Positions 11,001 through 20,195 of a stretch of DNA of 64,000 bases are shown in pieces. The DNA comes from Pedobacter steynii (GTDB lineage Bacteria > Bacteroidota > Bacteroidia > Sphingobacteriales > Sphingobacteriaceae). The translations under genes were made by a program, and so were the position numbers. Location: contig NZ_CP017141.1 in NCBI RefSeq assembly GCF_001721645.1, positions 3,286,001 to 3,350,000 on the forward strand, read 5' to 3'. How positions within the stretch are numbered: position 1 is the stretch's first letter; each line of letters begins with the position of its first letter. The notes below the pieces were generated by a model. It was not told the origin of the DNA. It saw only the letters and a list, made by a program, of their open reading frames with translations, and did no database searches.

Positions 11001-12381
11001 TGTTCGTACAGTAGAGAACGATACTGAAGAAGGTGTAAAACAAATTGTTTTAGGCCGTTCAGGAGAGTTCAAAATTGTTGAGCCTGGTACAAATAAAGTG
11101 ATCATGACCAATAACATTCCTTATGGTTCATTCTTATATGTTGAGGATGGAGCTAAAATCACTAAAGGTGACAGGATTTGTTCATGGGATCCATATAATG
11201 CGGTAATTATCTCAGAGTTTGCCGGTAAAATTGAATTTGACGCAATCGTAGAGGGGGTAACCTATCGCGAAGAGTCGGATGAGCAAACCGGTCACCGTGA
11301 GAAAGTAATTATCGATACACGTGATAAAACTAAAAACCCTTCTGTACGGGTTGTGGATAAAAAAGGTGAATTGATCAGAGGATACAACATCCCTGTAGGT
11401 GCCCACATCGCAATTGATGAAGGTGATGCAGTTAAAACTGGTCAGATCCTGGTTAAGATTCCTCGTGCAACTGGTAAAACAAGAGATATCACGGGTGGTT
11501 TACCACGTGTAACGGAGCTTTTCGAAGCACGTAACCCTTCAAACCCTGCTGTAGTAACAGAGATTGATGGTGTGGTAACTTTAGGTGGCGTTAAACGTGG
11601 TAACCGTGAGATGACTATCGAATCTAAAGACGGAGAAGTTAAAAAATACCTTGTTCCATTGTCTAAACACATCCTTGTTCAGGATAATGACTTTGTGAAA
11701 GCTGGTATGCCGTTATCTGATGGTTCTATCTCTCCTGCGGATATCTTAGCGATTAAAGGCCCTGCGGCCGTACAAGAATACTTAGTGAATGGTATCCAGG
11801 AGGTTTATCGTTTACAAGGTGTGAAAATCAATGATAAACACTTTGAGGTAATTGTACACCAGATGATGCAGAAAGTTCATATTGAAGATCCGGGAGATAC
11901 CACTTTCTTAGAGAATAACTCTGCAGATCGTTGGGACTTCATGATCGAGAATGACGAGATCTATGACAAAAAAGTTGTAGTTGACGCTGGTGATTCTAAC
12001 ACGGTGAAACCTGGACAAATTGTTTCTCTACGTAAATTAAGAGACGAAAATTCTCAATTGAAACGTAAAGATCTGAAACAAATTGAAGTTCGTGATGCAA
12101 GACCTGCAACTGCGAGTTCAATGTTACAGGGTATTACACGTGCTTCATTAGGAACAAAATCGTTCATCTCTGCAGCATCGTTCCAGGAAACTACAAAAGT
12201 GTTAAACGAAGCCGCTATTGCTGGTAAACGTGATAACATGCTTGGATTAAAAGAAAACGTAATTGTTGGACACTTAATCCCTTCAGGTACAGGTGTACGT
12301 GGATACGAGCGTATCATTGTAGGTTCTCAGGAAGAATATGATAAATTATTAGCTTCGAAACAAGAAGAAGTAGATGCTTAA
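8095..12381 (+). CDS. rpoC: RNA polymerase beta' subunit
   Basis: This is the catalytic beta' subunit, 1428 residues. The N-terminal zinc site is formed by C66, C68, C81 and C84. The active-site Mg-binding motif NADFDGD is at residues 472-478. A second zinc cluster ([15 protein letters not shown]) lies around residues 899-913, followed by the trigger-loop region with [14 protein letters not shown]. It starts 91 bp after rpoB and ends in a strong terminator, closing the supercluster. Confidence 0.98.
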   Translation: MSYKKDNKLKSNFTSITISLASPEAILERSSGEVLKPETINYRTYKPERDGLFCERIFGPVKDYECHCGKYKRIRYKGIVCDRCGVEVTEKKVRRERMGHINLVVPVAHIWYFRSLPNKIGYLLGLPTKRLDLIIYYERYVVIQPGFMAEEGIQYMDFLTEEEYLDILDKLPKENQYLDDKDPNKFIAKMGAEALEDLLKRIDLDTLSYNLRHQAANETSQQRKNEALKRLQVVEAFRGARTRIENNPEWMIIKIVPVIPPELRPLVPLEGGRFATSDLNDLYRRVIIRNNRLKRLIEIKAPEVILRNEKRMLQEAVDSLFDNSRKVNAVKTEGNRALKSLSDILKGKQGRFRQNLLGKRVDYSARSVIVVGPNLKLHECGLPKDMAAELFKPFIIRKMIERGIVKTVKSAKKIVDRKDPLVWDILENVLKGHPVLLNRAPTLHRLGIQSFQPKLVEGKAIQLHPLVCTAFNADFDGDQMAVHLPLGHAAILEAQVLMLAAHNILNPANGTPITVPSQDMVLGLYYITKGRRTDAQRVVKGQDFAFYSPEEVIIAYNEKQIDLHAFIKVKVNVKLEDGSIVNKLIETTVGRVLFNQMVPEEVGYINELLTKKSLRDIIGHVVKITGMARASRFLDDIKELGFQMAFRGGLSFNLQDVNIPVEKHALLEQASAEVDEVRNNYNMGFITNNERYNQIIDIWTRINNRLTSFVMTQLSSDNQGFNSVYMMLDSGARGSKEQIRQLCGMRGLMAKPQKSGSGGEIIENPILSNFKEGLSVLEYFISTHGARKGLADTALKTADAGYLTRRLHDVAQDMIVNAEDCGTLRGMYTTALKDNEDIVEPLYDRLLGRISLHDVFNPLDGKLLVAAGQDIDEDIAKAIEESPLEGVEIRSVLTCENKRGVCALCYGRNLATGKRVQKGEAVGVIAAQSIGEPGTQLTLRTFHVGGTASNIAAESQLTAKFDGIIEFENVRTVENDTEEGVKQIVLGRSGEFKIVEPGTNKVIMTNNIPYGSFLYVEDGAKITKGDRICSWDPYNAVIISEFAGKIEFDAIVEGVTYREESDEQTGHREKVIIDTRDKTKNPSVRVVDKKGELIRGYNIPVGAHIAIDEGDAVKTGQILVKIPRATGKTRDITGGLPRVTELFEARNPSNPAVVTEIDGVVTLGGVKRGNREMTIESKDGEVKKYLVPLSKHILVQDNDFVKAGMPLSDGSISPADILAIKGPAAVQEYLVNGIQEVYRLQGVKINDKHFEVIVHQMMQKVHIEDPGDTTFLENNSADRWDFMIENDEIYDKKVVVDAGDSNTVKPGQIVSLRKLRDENSQLKRKDLKQIEVRDARPATASSMLQGITRASLGTKSFISAASFQETTKVLNEAAIAGKRDNMLGLKENVIVGHLIPSGTGVRGYERIIVGSQEEYDKLLASKQEEVDA

Positions 12382-12400
12382 TATTTAAATATCTTTTGAA

Positions 12401-12435
12401 AAGTCCCCCTTCTGTTAAAGTCGGGGGACTTTTTT
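12401..12435 (+). terminator. Intrinsic terminator after rpoC
   Basis: A stem (GTCCCCC at 12403-12409 with 12423-12429, extended by A-T pairs) is followed by a run of T. It closes the tuf-rpoC cluster. Confidence 0.85.
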
Positions 12436-12493
12436 ATGCGCTAAGGTTTGGAAAATAATCTTTCATCTGCTACCTCTGTAAAGATTAAAAAAG

Positions 12494-12501
12494 TAGTTTT
12501 G
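12494..12501 (+). promoter_or_regulatory. TAnnTTTG -7 box, DUF3467 gene
   Basis: TAGTTTTG matches the Bacteroidota -7 consensus. It ends only 4 bp before the ATG at 12506, so the transcript would start at or within a few bases of the start codon. No convincing TTG -33 element is seen at the right distance. Confidence 0.45.
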
Positions 12502-12505
12502 TGTT

Positions 12506-12820
12506 ATGGAAGAACAGCACAACGATAACCAATTAAATATTGAACTTTCTGAAGAAGTTGCAGAAGGAATCTTTTCAAACCTAGCGATCATTACTCATTC
12601 CAACACGGAATTTGTACTGGACTTCATCAGAGTGATGCCTGGAGTCCCTAAAGCCAGGGTAAAATCCAGGATTATTCTGACACCGGAGCATGCTAAAAGG
12701 TTGATGATCGCGATGCAGGATAACATTGAAAAATATGAAGCCGCACATGGCAGAATTAAAACGCAGGAAGAGCCTCCGGGTTTTCCGATGAACTTTGGCG
12801 GGCCAACGGCACAGGCCTAA
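12506..12820 (+). CDS. DUF3467 family protein
   Basis: A small 104-residue soluble protein resembling the DUF3467 family, whose function is unknown. Family-like features are the ELSEEVAEGIFSNLAIITHS start, the TEFVLDFIRVMPGVPKARVKSRI core and the TPEHAKRLMIAM helix; the C-terminus is Gly/Pro-rich (PPGFPMNFGGP). It lies alone on the + strand behind its own promoter box. Its stop overlaps the convergent miaA stop by 4 bp, with no terminator between them. Confidence 0.85.
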   Translation: MEEQHNDNQLNIELSEEVAEGIFSNLAIITHSNTEFVLDFIRVMPGVPKARVKSRIILTPEHAKRLMIAMQDNIEKYEAAHGRIKTQEEPPGFPMNFGGPTAQA

Positions 12821-13728
12821 GCGTTTATAATACGGTTGATATGAAGGATGACAGCCTCGGATGCATTGGGTTCAAACCAGGTGGTGCTGTCGTCTCTTCT
12901 AAACCAGGTGAGCTGCCGTTTTGCAAAACGACGTGTATTCTGTTTGATTTTGTCTACCGCAGTTTCCAGCGTCAGGTTACCATCCATGTAATCGAATAAT
13001 TCCGAATAACCTACTGTATTCAGGGCATTGTATTTACGATAGGACTGAAGTCCTTTTACTTCGTCAAGAAGACCCGCTGCCATCATTTTATCTACCCTAA
13101 GGTTAATTTGCTTATACAAGGCCGAACGGTCCATATTTAAGCCTATTTTGATCATGTTGAAAGGTCGTTGTTTTTTGCTGTTGGTTTGATAGGAAGAGAG
13201 CTTTTCGCCCGTAGAGAGGAAAAATTCCAGCCCTCTGACCATACGTTGGGGATTGGCCTGATCTACTTTTTCATAATATTCAGGATCGTGTATTTTTAAC
13301 CGCTGTTTAATGGATTCGATACCATCCCGCTCCAGCTCCTGTTTCAGCTGCTCACGAATAATGAGGTCAGTATCAGGAAGGTCGTCCAGACCATTACATA
13401 CGGCATCAATATATAAACCGGATCCACCGACCATAATCAGCAGATCCTGTTTTTTAAAAAGCTCCTCCATGAGCTGAAGGGCCTGTATTTCAAAGTCGCC
13501 GGTACTGAACAATGTTTCAATACTGTGGGAATCAATAAAATGATGTGGTGCCGCTGCCAATTCTTCCGGAGAAGGTTTTGCAGTTCCTATTTCCATCTCC
13601 TTAAAGAACTGACGGGAGTCTGCCGAAATAATTTCTGTAGAAAAATGCCTGGCCAGTTCAATGGCCAGTGACGTCTTTCCTATTCCGGTAGGGCCGACGA
13701 TTACAATCAGGGTTTTATCCAATGCCAT
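12817..13728 (-). CDS. miaA: tRNA dimethylallyltransferase MiaA
   Basis: MiaA transfers dimethylallyl from DMAPP to N6 of A37 in tRNAs reading UNN codons, the first step to (ms2)i6A. The 303-residue protein has the P-loop GPTGIGKTS at 12-20, the SADSRQFF motif near residue 35, and the tRNA-binding C-terminal part with TRRFAKRQLTWFRRD. It is the last gene of a tight minus-strand block and starts 9 bp after the pRiA4b-like gene. Confidence 0.97.
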   Translation of the reverse strand: MALDKTLIVIVGPTGIGKTSLAIELARHFSTEIISADSRQFFKEMEIGTAKPSPEELAAAPHHFIDSHSIETLFSTGDFEIQALQLMEELFKKQDLLIMVGGSGLYIDAVCNGLDDLPDTDLIIREQLKQELERDGIESIKQRLKIHDPEYYEKVDQANPQRMVRGLEFFLSTGEKLSSYQTNSKKQRPFNMIKIGLNMDRSALYKQINLRVDKMMAAGLLDEVKGLQSYRKYNALNTVGYSELFDYMDGNLTLETAVDKIKQNTRRFAKRQLTWFRRDDSTTWFEPNASEAVILHINRIINA

Positions 13729-13737
13729 ATCCGGGCA

Positions 13738-14394
13738 TTAATAATCTTCCTTACTGCCGTACTCTTCGTCTTCGTAGCTATCGTCATTTCCGAATTCATC
13801 CGAATCGTCAGCATCCTCTTCTGCATCGTCGTCAATTGTCTTTTCCTCCGTATTGATCCCTCTTCCTCCCATTGCTTCCAGTTCTTCTGTATCTTCAGGG
13901 ACAAAATCCATTTCATTCAGAAAGTCAAATTCACTTGATTCCTGGTTTGAGGATACCGCTACCGCATTAAAATTATCTTTGTCGATGATTTTCGGAGCTT
14001 CTCCGGTACTTTTAACCAATACAGGATATTCGAGGTTAGGATCAGTTTCCAAAATGATCTTGATCAATTCTACGTGAAAGTCGAAAGGACGGTCAAAATT
14101 GTAGATATAGTAAAATTTCTGATGTGGATCTTCAATAAAACTGCTCAGTTTGGCTTTTTCCATTAAGGTAACCCCCCTGTCTGTTTTCCGTTGGGTAGGC
14201 AGGTAAGCAATCTCATCTCCTTTAATCCAATGGTCCGTACTTACATAAAAGGAAGAAGATTTTTCAGCAGAATATCCTGTTGAGCGATGTACTGCACGAT
14301 GTAAATCTTCAAATGTTTGGTTTGATTTTATATCGATTTCTCTGATTACTTCATCAAAATCTTCAAAACTTATTCTAAATCTATAAATTGCCAT
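13738..14394 (-). CDS. pRiA4b ORF-3-like protein with acidic tail
   Basis: A 218-residue protein. The first ~130 residues resemble the plasmid pRiA4b ORF-3 family (MAIYRFRISFEDFDEVIREI, then a TFEDLHRAVHRSTGY segment), a fold of unknown biochemical function found in many Bacteroidota. The last ~60 residues are extremely acidic (Asp/Glu-rich, with several Gly and Ser) and probably disordered. It lies between cca (70 bp upstream) and miaA (9 bp downstream) on the same strand, so a link to tRNA or RNA metabolism is an inference from context only. There is no transposase or plasmid gene nearby despite the family name. Confidence 0.75.
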   Translation of the reverse strand: MAIYRFRISFEDFDEVIREIDIKSNQTFEDLHRAVHRSTGYSAEKSSSFYVSTDHWIKGDEIAYLPTQRKTDRGVTLMEKAKLSSFIEDPHQKFYYIYNFDRPFDFHVELIKIILETDPNLEYPVLVKSTGEAPKIIDKDNFNAVAVSSNQESSEFDFLNEMDFVPEDTEELEAMGGRGINTEEKTIDDDAEEDADDSDEFGNDDSYEDEEYGSKEDY

Positions 14395-14464
14395 CTGAGC
14401 TTTTTTTCTAGCTATAAAATTAAAAAATATTATCTATAATTTGTGTTAATGCACTGCGGGTGTA

Positions 14465-15871
14465 TCAGCGCTTTACAGGAAGAAGGTCAAATTCTTTGGC
14501 TTTTTCCAGCATAAATTGTAAAGCTTCCTCGTAGGTGTTTTTTATTTCGCCTTCCAGAATTGCTTCTCGGATCGCATTTTTGATCAGTCCAACTTCTTTA
14601 CCAGCAGTTAATCCGAAAATTTCCATGATGTCATTGCCGGTAATCGGAGGTTGCCAGTTTCTGATTTTATCACGTTCCTCTACATCTTTGAGTTTCTGTT
14701 TAACCAGTTCAAAGTTATTGCGGTATTTTTTTACTTTATATTCGTTTTTGGTAGTTACATCGGCATTGCAAAGCATCATCAGGCTTTCAATATCTTCTCC
14801 TGCATCAAACAGCAATCTTCTTACCGCAGAATCAGTAACTACCTCCTGAGCCAGAACGATCGGACGAAGGTGTAGTTGTACCAGCTTTTGCACGAGTTTC
14901 ATTTTTTCGTTCAGGGGAAGCTTTAACTGATTAAATATCTGAGGTACCATGCGTGCGCCCTTGTCTTCATGGCCATGGAAAGTCCAGCCATGTCCTTCTT
15001 CAAAACGTTTGGTTGCCGGTTTGGCAATGTCATGAAGAATCGCTGCCCAGCGGAGCCAAAGATCATCTGTATCCTGACAAATATTGTCCAATACTTGTAA
15101 AGTATGATAAAAATTGTCTTTATGACCTTTCCCGTTAATGAATTCCACCCCATATAGGTTGGCCATTTGTGGAAAAATGAGGTGCAACAGACCGGTATCA
15201 AATAAATATTTAAAACCTATGGAAGGTGTTTTTGAAAGAATGATTTTGTTGAGCTCATCAGTGATCCGTTCTTTGGATACAATTGAAATCCTTTCTTTCT
15301 GTTTTTTTATGGCATTAATCGCACGCTCGTCAATGCTGAAATTTAGTTGAGTGGCGAAACGAATGGCCCTCATCATCCTCAAAGGGTCATCTGAAAAAGT
15401 GATTTCAGGATCAAGAGGCGTTTTGATGAGTTTATTTTCAAGGTCAGTAGTGCCGCCAAAAGGGTCCACCAGCTGCCCGTAATTTTCTTTGTTCAGGGAG
15501 ATAGCCAAAGCATTGATGGTAAAATCCCTTCTCAGCTGGTCATCCTGGATCGTCCCGTTTTCCACAATTGGTTTACGGGAATCCGCACGATAAGATTCTT
15601 TTCTTGCGCCTACGAATTCAATCTCCAGGTCCTTGGTTTTTAACATTGCGGTACCGAAATTTTTAAATACCGCGACCTTGGTCTTTAGGGCTTTACCCGC
15701 CAGCTCGGCAAAGTCAATGCCATTTCCCAACACGACAATATCAATGTCTTTGGAAGGTCTTTCTAAGAAAATATCGCGCACATATCCACCTATCACGTAT
15801 GCTTCAATCTGATGGGTTTGAGCAATATCGGCAAGGACTTTAAATACTGACTGTTGTAAATGTTTTTCCAT
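14465..15871 (-). CDS. cca: CCA tRNA nucleotidyltransferase with HD domain
   Basis: This enzyme adds or repairs the 3' CCA of tRNAs, needed here because tRNA-Trp in this window lacks an encoded CCA. The 468-residue protein has the class II nucleotidyltransferase signature [20 protein letters not shown] near residue 25, then [11 protein letters not shown] near residue 114, and the HD-domain motif LHDIAKP near residue 271. The HD domain suggests an added phosphohydrolase activity as in related proteins. It starts 25 bp after the Sua5-type gene, in the same block. Confidence 0.94.
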   Translation of the reverse strand: MEKHLQQSVFKVLADIAQTHQIEAYVIGGYVRDIFLERPSKDIDIVVLGNGIDFAELAGKALKTKVAVFKNFGTAMLKTKDLEIEFVGARKESYRADSRKPIVENGTIQDDQLRRDFTINALAISLNKENYGQLVDPFGGTTDLENKLIKTPLDPEITFSDDPLRMMRAIRFATQLNFSIDERAINAIKKQKERISIVSKERITDELNKIILSKTPSIGFKYLFDTGLLHLIFPQMANLYGVEFINGKGHKDNFYHTLQVLDNICQDTDDLWLRWAAILHDIAKPATKRFEEGHGWTFHGHEDKGARMVPQIFNQLKLPLNEKMKLVQKLVQLHLRPIVLAQEVVTDSAVRRLLFDAGEDIESLMMLCNADVTTKNEYKVKKYRNNFELVKQKLKDVEERDKIRNWQPPITGNDIMEIFGLTAGKEVGLIKNAIREAILEGEIKNTYEEALQFMLEKAKEFDLLPVKR

Positions 15872-15896
15872 TAATGAGTTACAAAAGTAATAAAAC

Positions 15897-16463
15897 TTAC
15901 TTTCTAATAAAGGAAAATTGCCCTCCCGGCGCTAATTTCATTATGGTAGAAGGTTTTTTAGGGCTTTGAAGCTCTTGCTCCCAATCGACTATATAGTCTA
16001 CGGCTGCCCTAATTTCTTCATCAATCTCATCAAATATCAGGGGAGAAGGGGAACCTGATTTATTTGCAGAAGTAGAGGTAATGGGTTTTCTGAAGCGTTG
16101 AATCAGTTGCTGACAGAAATCATGTTTCACTACCCTGATACCTACACTTCCATCTTCATTGATCACATTCTTTGCCAGGTTTTTTGCACCTGAGAAGATA
16201 ATGGTCAAAGGGTTTTCTGCATACTCGATCAGGTCGTAGGCAACATCAGGGATTTCAGTGACATAGCTTTGCAGTTTAGCGTCATTATCCAGTAGGATGA
16301 TGAAACTTTTATCTGCCGTACGCTCTTTAATTGCAATTATTTTAGCTACGGCGGCTTCATTTGTGGCATCGCAGCCTAATCCCCAAACAGTATCTGTAGG
16401 ATAAAGGATAACCCCTCCATCTTTTAAAACGTTAAGGGCTTTTTCAATTTCTGTTCTAAGCAT
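15897..16463 (-). CDS. L-threonylcarbamoyladenylate synthase (Sua5/YrdC)
   Basis: This enzyme makes threonylcarbamoyl-AMP from threonine, bicarbonate and ATP for t6A37 of ANN-decoding tRNAs. The 188-residue single-domain form has [20 protein letters not shown] near the N-terminus and [11 protein letters not shown] near residue 131. The ATG at 16463 is preferred over 16508 because the longer start would overlap the glycosyltransferase and add 15 unrelated residues. It lies 7 bp after the glycosyltransferase. Confidence 0.93.
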   Translation of the reverse strand: MLRTEIEKALNVLKDGGVILYPTDTVWGLGCDATNEAAVAKIIAIKERTADKSFIILLDNDAKLQSYVTEIPDVAYDLIEYAENPLTIIFSGAKNLAKNVINEDGSVGIRVVKHDFCQQLIQRFRKPITSTSANKSGSPSPLIFDEIDEEIRAAVDYIVDWEQELQSPKKPSTIMKLAPGGQFSFIRK

Positions 16464-16470
16464 AAAATTG

Positions 16471-17598
16471 TTATTTCTGGTGAGTGGAAAGCACCTGGTT
16501 GTAAACATTCATCAGGTCCTGAGTGATGACTTTGGTATTAAATTTTTGAACGTATTCCAATCCTTTTATTTTCATCTTTTCTGCAAGGGCAGGAGTATTG
16601 AGGACCGTGTTAATGCCGGATGCTAAAGCGGTATGGTCAAGCGGGGAGACATAGAGACTATCTTCTCCACCAGCTTCCTCCAGACAGGAGCCTGTTGCAG
16701 CAATGACTGGAATGCCCGAGTAAAGTGCTTCAATAATTGGGATTCCGAAGCCTTCATAGAGCGAAGGATAAACGAATGCATCAGCCATCTGGTAGATTGA
16801 AGGAAGCTCATCAAAGGGTACATTCTGCAGAAAGAGCACCCTGTCTTTCAGTCCGAGGCGTTCTATTTCCTGGTATACCAGGTCTGCATAAGGTGTTCTT
16901 TTTCCTACCACAACGAGCTGGTAATCCGGATGAACCTGCGGTAATGCTTTAATCAGTGTCAGCAGGTTTTTTCGGGTTTCTACTGTTCCTACGTTCAGAA
17001 TGTATCTGGAGGGTAAATGGTTTTTAATCCGTACCCCTTGTTTGGTCTCTTCAGATGCCGGCGACTTAAAGCTATCATCGCAGCTTTGGTAAATGACTTC
17101 GATTTTATTGGGATCGGTATGAAAAAACTCGATGATATCTCTTTTTGTACACTCACTGATGGCAATTATTTTATCGGCATGTTTGCAGGAATACTTCGCT
17201 TTCAGCCGATAAATGAAACGGTCAATCCTTCCAAAATAATGTGGAAACTTTAAAAAGATAAGGTCGTGAATGGTTACGATACTAGGAATCCCGGAATTTT
17301 GAATTCCCAATGGGACCTCATGACTTAAGCCATGAAAGAGGTCGATATTCTCTTTTATCAGCTGCTTTTTTATTCCGGAAGTCCTCCAGAACAGTCCGGG
17401 TTGATCAGGGAGCCTGGACCGGATACCCCTGGCATTCAAAAAATGCCTGATTTGCGGGTGTTCTTTTACTTTTTGGCTATATACAAAATATTGGTTTTGA
17501 GGGAAAAATTCAGCGAGCTGGGCAATTAATGATCTGCTGTAATTTCCCAGTCCTGTTAAGTTGTTTGTTGCTCTTTTTCCGTCAAAACCAATCTTCAT
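16471..17598 (-). CDS. Glycosyltransferase family 4
   Basis: A 375-residue GT-B fold glycosyltransferase resembling the mannosyltransferase group of GT4. The N-terminal half has MKIGFDGKRATNNLTGLGNYS and HGLSHEVPLG. The C-terminal nucleotide-sugar domain has YILNVGTVETRKNL near residue 200 and the EX7E-type region PSLYEGFGIPIIEALYSG near residue 280. Donor and acceptor cannot be told from sequence. It starts 4 bp after dapD and probably acts in cell-surface glycan synthesis, although no other glycan genes are adjacent. Confidence 0.9.
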   Translation of the reverse strand: MKIGFDGKRATNNLTGLGNYSRSLIAQLAEFFPQNQYFVYSQKVKEHPQIRHFLNARGIRSRLPDQPGLFWRTSGIKKQLIKENIDLFHGLSHEVPLGIQNSGIPSIVTIHDLIFLKFPHYFGRIDRFIYRLKAKYSCKHADKIIAISECTKRDIIEFFHTDPNKIEVIYQSCDDSFKSPASEETKQGVRIKNHLPSRYILNVGTVETRKNLLTLIKALPQVHPDYQLVVVGKRTPYADLVYQEIERLGLKDRVLFLQNVPFDELPSIYQMADAFVYPSLYEGFGIPIIEALYSGIPVIAATGSCLEEAGGEDSLYVSPLDHTALASGINTVLNTPALAEKMKIKGLEYVQKFNTKVITQDLMNVYNQVLSTHQK

Positions 17599-17602
17599 TA
17601 TA

Positions 17603-18421
17603 TTATACAGCTACATTGTTTTCTCTTAATGCATCATTAAGGGAAGTCTTTTTGTCTGTAGATTCTTTACGTTTACCAATGATCAATGCACATGGAACCT
17701 GGAATTCTCCGGCAGGGAATTTTTTTGCATAGCTACCTGGGATTACTACCGAGCGTGCAGGAACGATTCCTTTATACTCTACCGGGCTGCTTCCGGTCAC
17801 ATCAATAATTTTTGTAGATGCGGTTAAGACCACGTTAGCTCCAAGAACAGCTTCTTTTTCTACGCGTACGCCTTCTACCACGATTGCTCTTGAACCAAGG
17901 AAACAATTGTCTTCAATGATTACCGGAGCGGCTTGAATTGGCTCTAAAACACCACCAATACCCACACCTCCACTTAAATGAACATGTTTTCCGATCTGTG
18001 CACATGAACCTACAGTTGCCCAGGTATCTACCATTGTACCTTCGTCTACATAGGCACCAATATTTACATAAGAAGGCATCATAATTACACCTTTAGCTAA
18101 ATAAGCGCCATAACGTGCAATACCATGAGGAACTACCCTCACACCTAATTCTTTATAGTTGGTTTTCAGTTTCATTTTATCATGAAATACGAAAGGGCCA
18201 ACTTCAATTTCTTTCATTTCTCTGATTGGAAAATAAAGGATTACTGCCTTTTTGATCCATTCGTTCACACCCCATGAGTTAAGTATTGGTTCTGCAACAC
18301 GCATTTCACCTTTATCTAACTGCATAATCACCGTTTCTATTGCTTCGCAATATTCACTATATTCTAATAAAGTTCTGTCTTCCCAAGCGGCTTCTACTAA
18401 CTTTTTTAATTCTGCTATCAT
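17603..18421 (-). CDS. dapD: Tetrahydrodipicolinate N-succinyltransferase DapD
   Basis: DapD makes N-succinyl-2-amino-6-oxopimelate in the succinylase branch of lysine and meso-diaminopimelate synthesis. The protein has 272 residues from the ATG at 18421; a longer in-frame start at 18511 adds 30 unrelated residues and runs into the divergent S4 gene. A helical N-terminal domain precedes a left-handed beta-helix of hexapeptide repeats (VNIGAYVDEGTMVDTWATVG, then IEDNCFLGSRAIVVEGV). It is the first gene of a possible six-gene unit to miaA. Confidence 0.95.
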   Translation of the reverse strand: MIAELKKLVEAAWEDRTLLEYSEYCEAIETVIMQLDKGEMRVAEPILNSWGVNEWIKKAVILYFPIREMKEIEVGPFVFHDKMKLKTNYKELGVRVVPHGIARYGAYLAKGVIMMPSYVNIGAYVDEGTMVDTWATVGSCAQIGKHVHLSGGVGIGGVLEPIQAAPVIIEDNCFLGSRAIVVEGVRVEKEAVLGANVVLTASTKIIDVTGSSPVEYKGIVPARSVVIPGSYAKKFPAGEFQVPCALIIGKRKESTDKKTSLNDALRENNVAV

Positions 18422-18484
18422 GTTGTAATTTATTTTTTGACAAAATAAATCAATTTTATGTATAGACCATTGTTTTCTATAATG

Positions 18485-18492
18485 TATTTTTG
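18485..18492 (+). promoter_or_regulatory. TAnnTTTG -7 box, S4 protein gene
   Basis: TATTTTTG lies 7 bp before the ATG at 18500. The implied leader is only a few nucleotides long. No well-spaced -33 TTG is evident. Confidence 0.45.
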
Positions 18493-18499
18493 ATTTTTT

Positions 18500-18898
18500 A
18501 TGGCAGAGCAAGAAAAATTACGGATAGATAAGTACTTATGGGCGATCAGATTATTTAAGACCAGGAGCTTGGCGACAGAGGCTTGTAAGGCCGGTCGGGT
18601 TAAGTTTAATGGTCAGAATCTAAAAGCTTCTGCAGTAGTAAAACCTGGGGATGTGTACCAGGTGTCTAAAGGAATAGAAAAGAAAGTGATTGAGGTGGTG
18701 GAGCTTTTATACAATAGGGTAGAAGCAAAAATTGCGGTAACAAAATATAAAGACATCACCCCGGAAGAGGAGACTTATGGTTTTAAATCTGTGTTTCATG
18801 CTCCGGCATTAAAACGGGACCGTGGAACAGGAAGACCAACGAAAAAGGACCGAAGGGAGATCGATGACCTTACTGAAGGACTTTTTGAGGAGAAATAG
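18500..18898 (+). CDS. S4-domain RNA-binding protein, Hsp15-like
   Basis: A 132-residue protein with an N-terminal S4 domain (about residues 7-65; LRIDKYLWAIRLFKTRS and GRVKFNGQ) and a basic C-terminus rich in Lys/Arg (RDRGTGRPTKKDRRE). This architecture matches Hsp15/HslR, which in E. coli recycles stalled 50S subunits carrying peptidyl-tRNA. It is divergent from dapD and ends 1 bp before the convergent EcsC-like gene. Confidence 0.9.
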   Translation: MAEQEKLRIDKYLWAIRLFKTRSLATEACKAGRVKFNGQNLKASAVVKPGDVYQVSKGIEKKVIEVVELLYNRVEAKIAVTKYKDITPEEETYGFKSVFHAPALKRDRGTGRPTKKDRREIDDLTEGLFEEK

Positions 18899-18899
18899 C

Positions 18900-19625
18900 T
18901 CAGGTCTCCTCAATTAGTCTCATTCTATAAGCCTGCATTGCAGTTTTTCCCAGTTTCTTTATCAATTGATAATTTGCAACGGCACCTACTGCGGCACCCA
19001 CTACCGGGAGAAGTTGTGCCATTTTGGCAAGATCGATATAATCCCTGTATTCCTGTTGAAATGTTTTCCAATCGAAACTATCGGAATTTTCGGGAAGGAT
19101 ATGCAGCTTCTGATTCCAGTTTTCCATATGCATAAATATCTTGGTGCGTCCATGCTGACTGGAAAATGCGAGTTGAAAGATGTAGAGGATGTATAAGCGT
19201 TCCCTATAGTCTTTAACATCGAAACCATAGAGTGCCGCGATTTCAAAAAGCATTTTCATTTTTATACCGATCAATACCGGAAAATCAGCCATACTCATGA
19301 GAAATCCACCGGCGCCGGTAATTCCTCCTTCCGCTGCACCGGTTTTACAGTAACTATCGATTTTTTGTTTCACCAGTGCTTCTCTGTGGATCAGGCTCAT
19401 TTCTATGGGGGGCACTGTTGAAGTGGTATAGGTAGAGCCATAGAGAACGGCCTGAACCATTTTCTTGATAGTAACGGTAATTGCGGTGTGGACTTTCTCA
19501 GGAATATAGCTATTGATTTTCTTTTGAATGTTATTGGTGAATTTATTCAAAAGAGAAGGCTTTTCCATCATTTCTTTTTTCCAGAAATGAAGTTCTATCC
19601 TGATCTTTTCCTGATGCTTGTCCAT
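18900..19625 (-). CDS. EcsC family protein
   Basis: A 241-residue protein with the look of the EcsC family: a Gly/Ala-rich GAAEGGITGAGGFLMSMADF segment near the middle, LIGIKMKMLFEIAALYGFD, and a C-terminal stretch with AMAQLLPVVGAAVGAVAN-like hydrophobic helices (about residues 205-222). EcsC proteins are membrane-associated and of unclear biochemical role. It starts 2 bp after the deaminase gene, with which it is probably co-transcribed. Confidence 0.8.
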   Translation of the reverse strand: MDKHQEKIRIELHFWKKEMMEKPSLLNKFTNNIQKKINSYIPEKVHTAITVTIKKMVQAVLYGSTYTTSTVPPIEMSLIHREALVKQKIDSYCKTGAAEGGITGAGGFLMSMADFPVLIGIKMKMLFEIAALYGFDVKDYRERLYILYIFQLAFSSQHGRTKIFMHMENWNQKLHILPENSDSFDWKTFQQEYRDYIDLAKMAQLLPVVGAAVGAVANYQLIKKLGKTAMQAYRMRLIEET

Positions 19626-19627
19626 AT

Positions 19628-20116
19628 TTAATAATCTATTTTCATTGGCGACTGCTCCCAGAGCCTGAAAGCCTGTTGTGCCTCTGTTCTCATCATCTGG
19701 TGAATGGGCAAGGTACGTTTTGCCATGGGTTTTTCAATTTCATCATAGATGAATTTATCGTCGAAACCGATATGAGCAGCATCTACTTTAGTGTTCGCAT
19801 AATAGATCGTTTCTATTCTTGCCCAGTAAATTGCGCTGAGGCACATTGGGCATGGTTCACAACTGGTATAAACCACACAGCCGCTCAGGTCAAATGTTTT
19901 TAACTTTTTGCAGGCCAGACGAATTGCGGAAACTTCTGCATGGGCAGTCGGGTCATTGGTAGTTGTTACTTTATTGCCGCTTTTGGCGATAATCTTACCA
20001 TCTTTCACTACTACTGCGCCAAAGGGCCCCCCAAGGCTTTCTGCAACATTCTTTTCAGATAGGGAAATGGCCAGTTTCATGAATTTTTCGTGTGGGTTGT
20101 TTTCTTTTAATGGCAT
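19628..20116 (-). CDS. Nucleoside/nucleobase deaminase, guanine deaminase-like
   Basis: A 162-residue zinc cytidine-deaminase-fold enzyme. The HAE motif is at H59-E61, and the zinc cysteines C89 and C92 lie in TSCEPCPMC. The long C-terminal extension with conserved aromatic end (KIDY) and the DPTAHAE context resemble B. subtilis GuaD (guanine deaminase) more than tRNA adenosine deaminase TadA. The substrate is therefore probably guanine, but a TadA-like role cannot be excluded. Confidence 0.85.
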   Translation of the reverse strand: MPLKENNPHEKFMKLAISLSEKNVAESLGGPFGAVVVKDGKIIAKSGNKVTTTNDPTAHAEVSAIRLACKKLKTFDLSGCVVYTSCEPCPMCLSAIYWARIETIYYANTKVDAAHIGFDDKFIYDEIEKPMAKRTLPIHQMMRTEAQQAFRLWEQSPMKIDY

Positions 20117-20145
20117 AATCGGGTACTTTTTTTATTTCATTGCAC

Positions 20146-20176
20146 AAAAAAAATGCCCTGATTATTCAGGGCATTT
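20146..20176 (-). terminator. Terminator of the Skp-like lipoprotein gene
   Basis: An 11-bp stem (20151-20161 with 20166-20176, TTAT loop) has eight A on its left side, giving a U run when read on the minus strand. It fits termination of the gene ending at 20196. Confidence 0.85.
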
Positions 20177-20195
20177 CAGGTTTTAACAGAAGAAA

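Noticed and set aside
11352..11360. DnaA-box-like 9-mer in rpoC (also 36915-36923 in the permease gene)
   Set aside because: Both lie inside coding sequence as part of Val-Asp-Lys type codons and are isolated; chance is the simplest explanation.
13738..14394. Possible mobile-element origin because of the pRiA4b ORF-3 name
   Set aside because: No transposase, terminal repeats or plasmid genes lie nearby; the gene is embedded in a stable housekeeping block.
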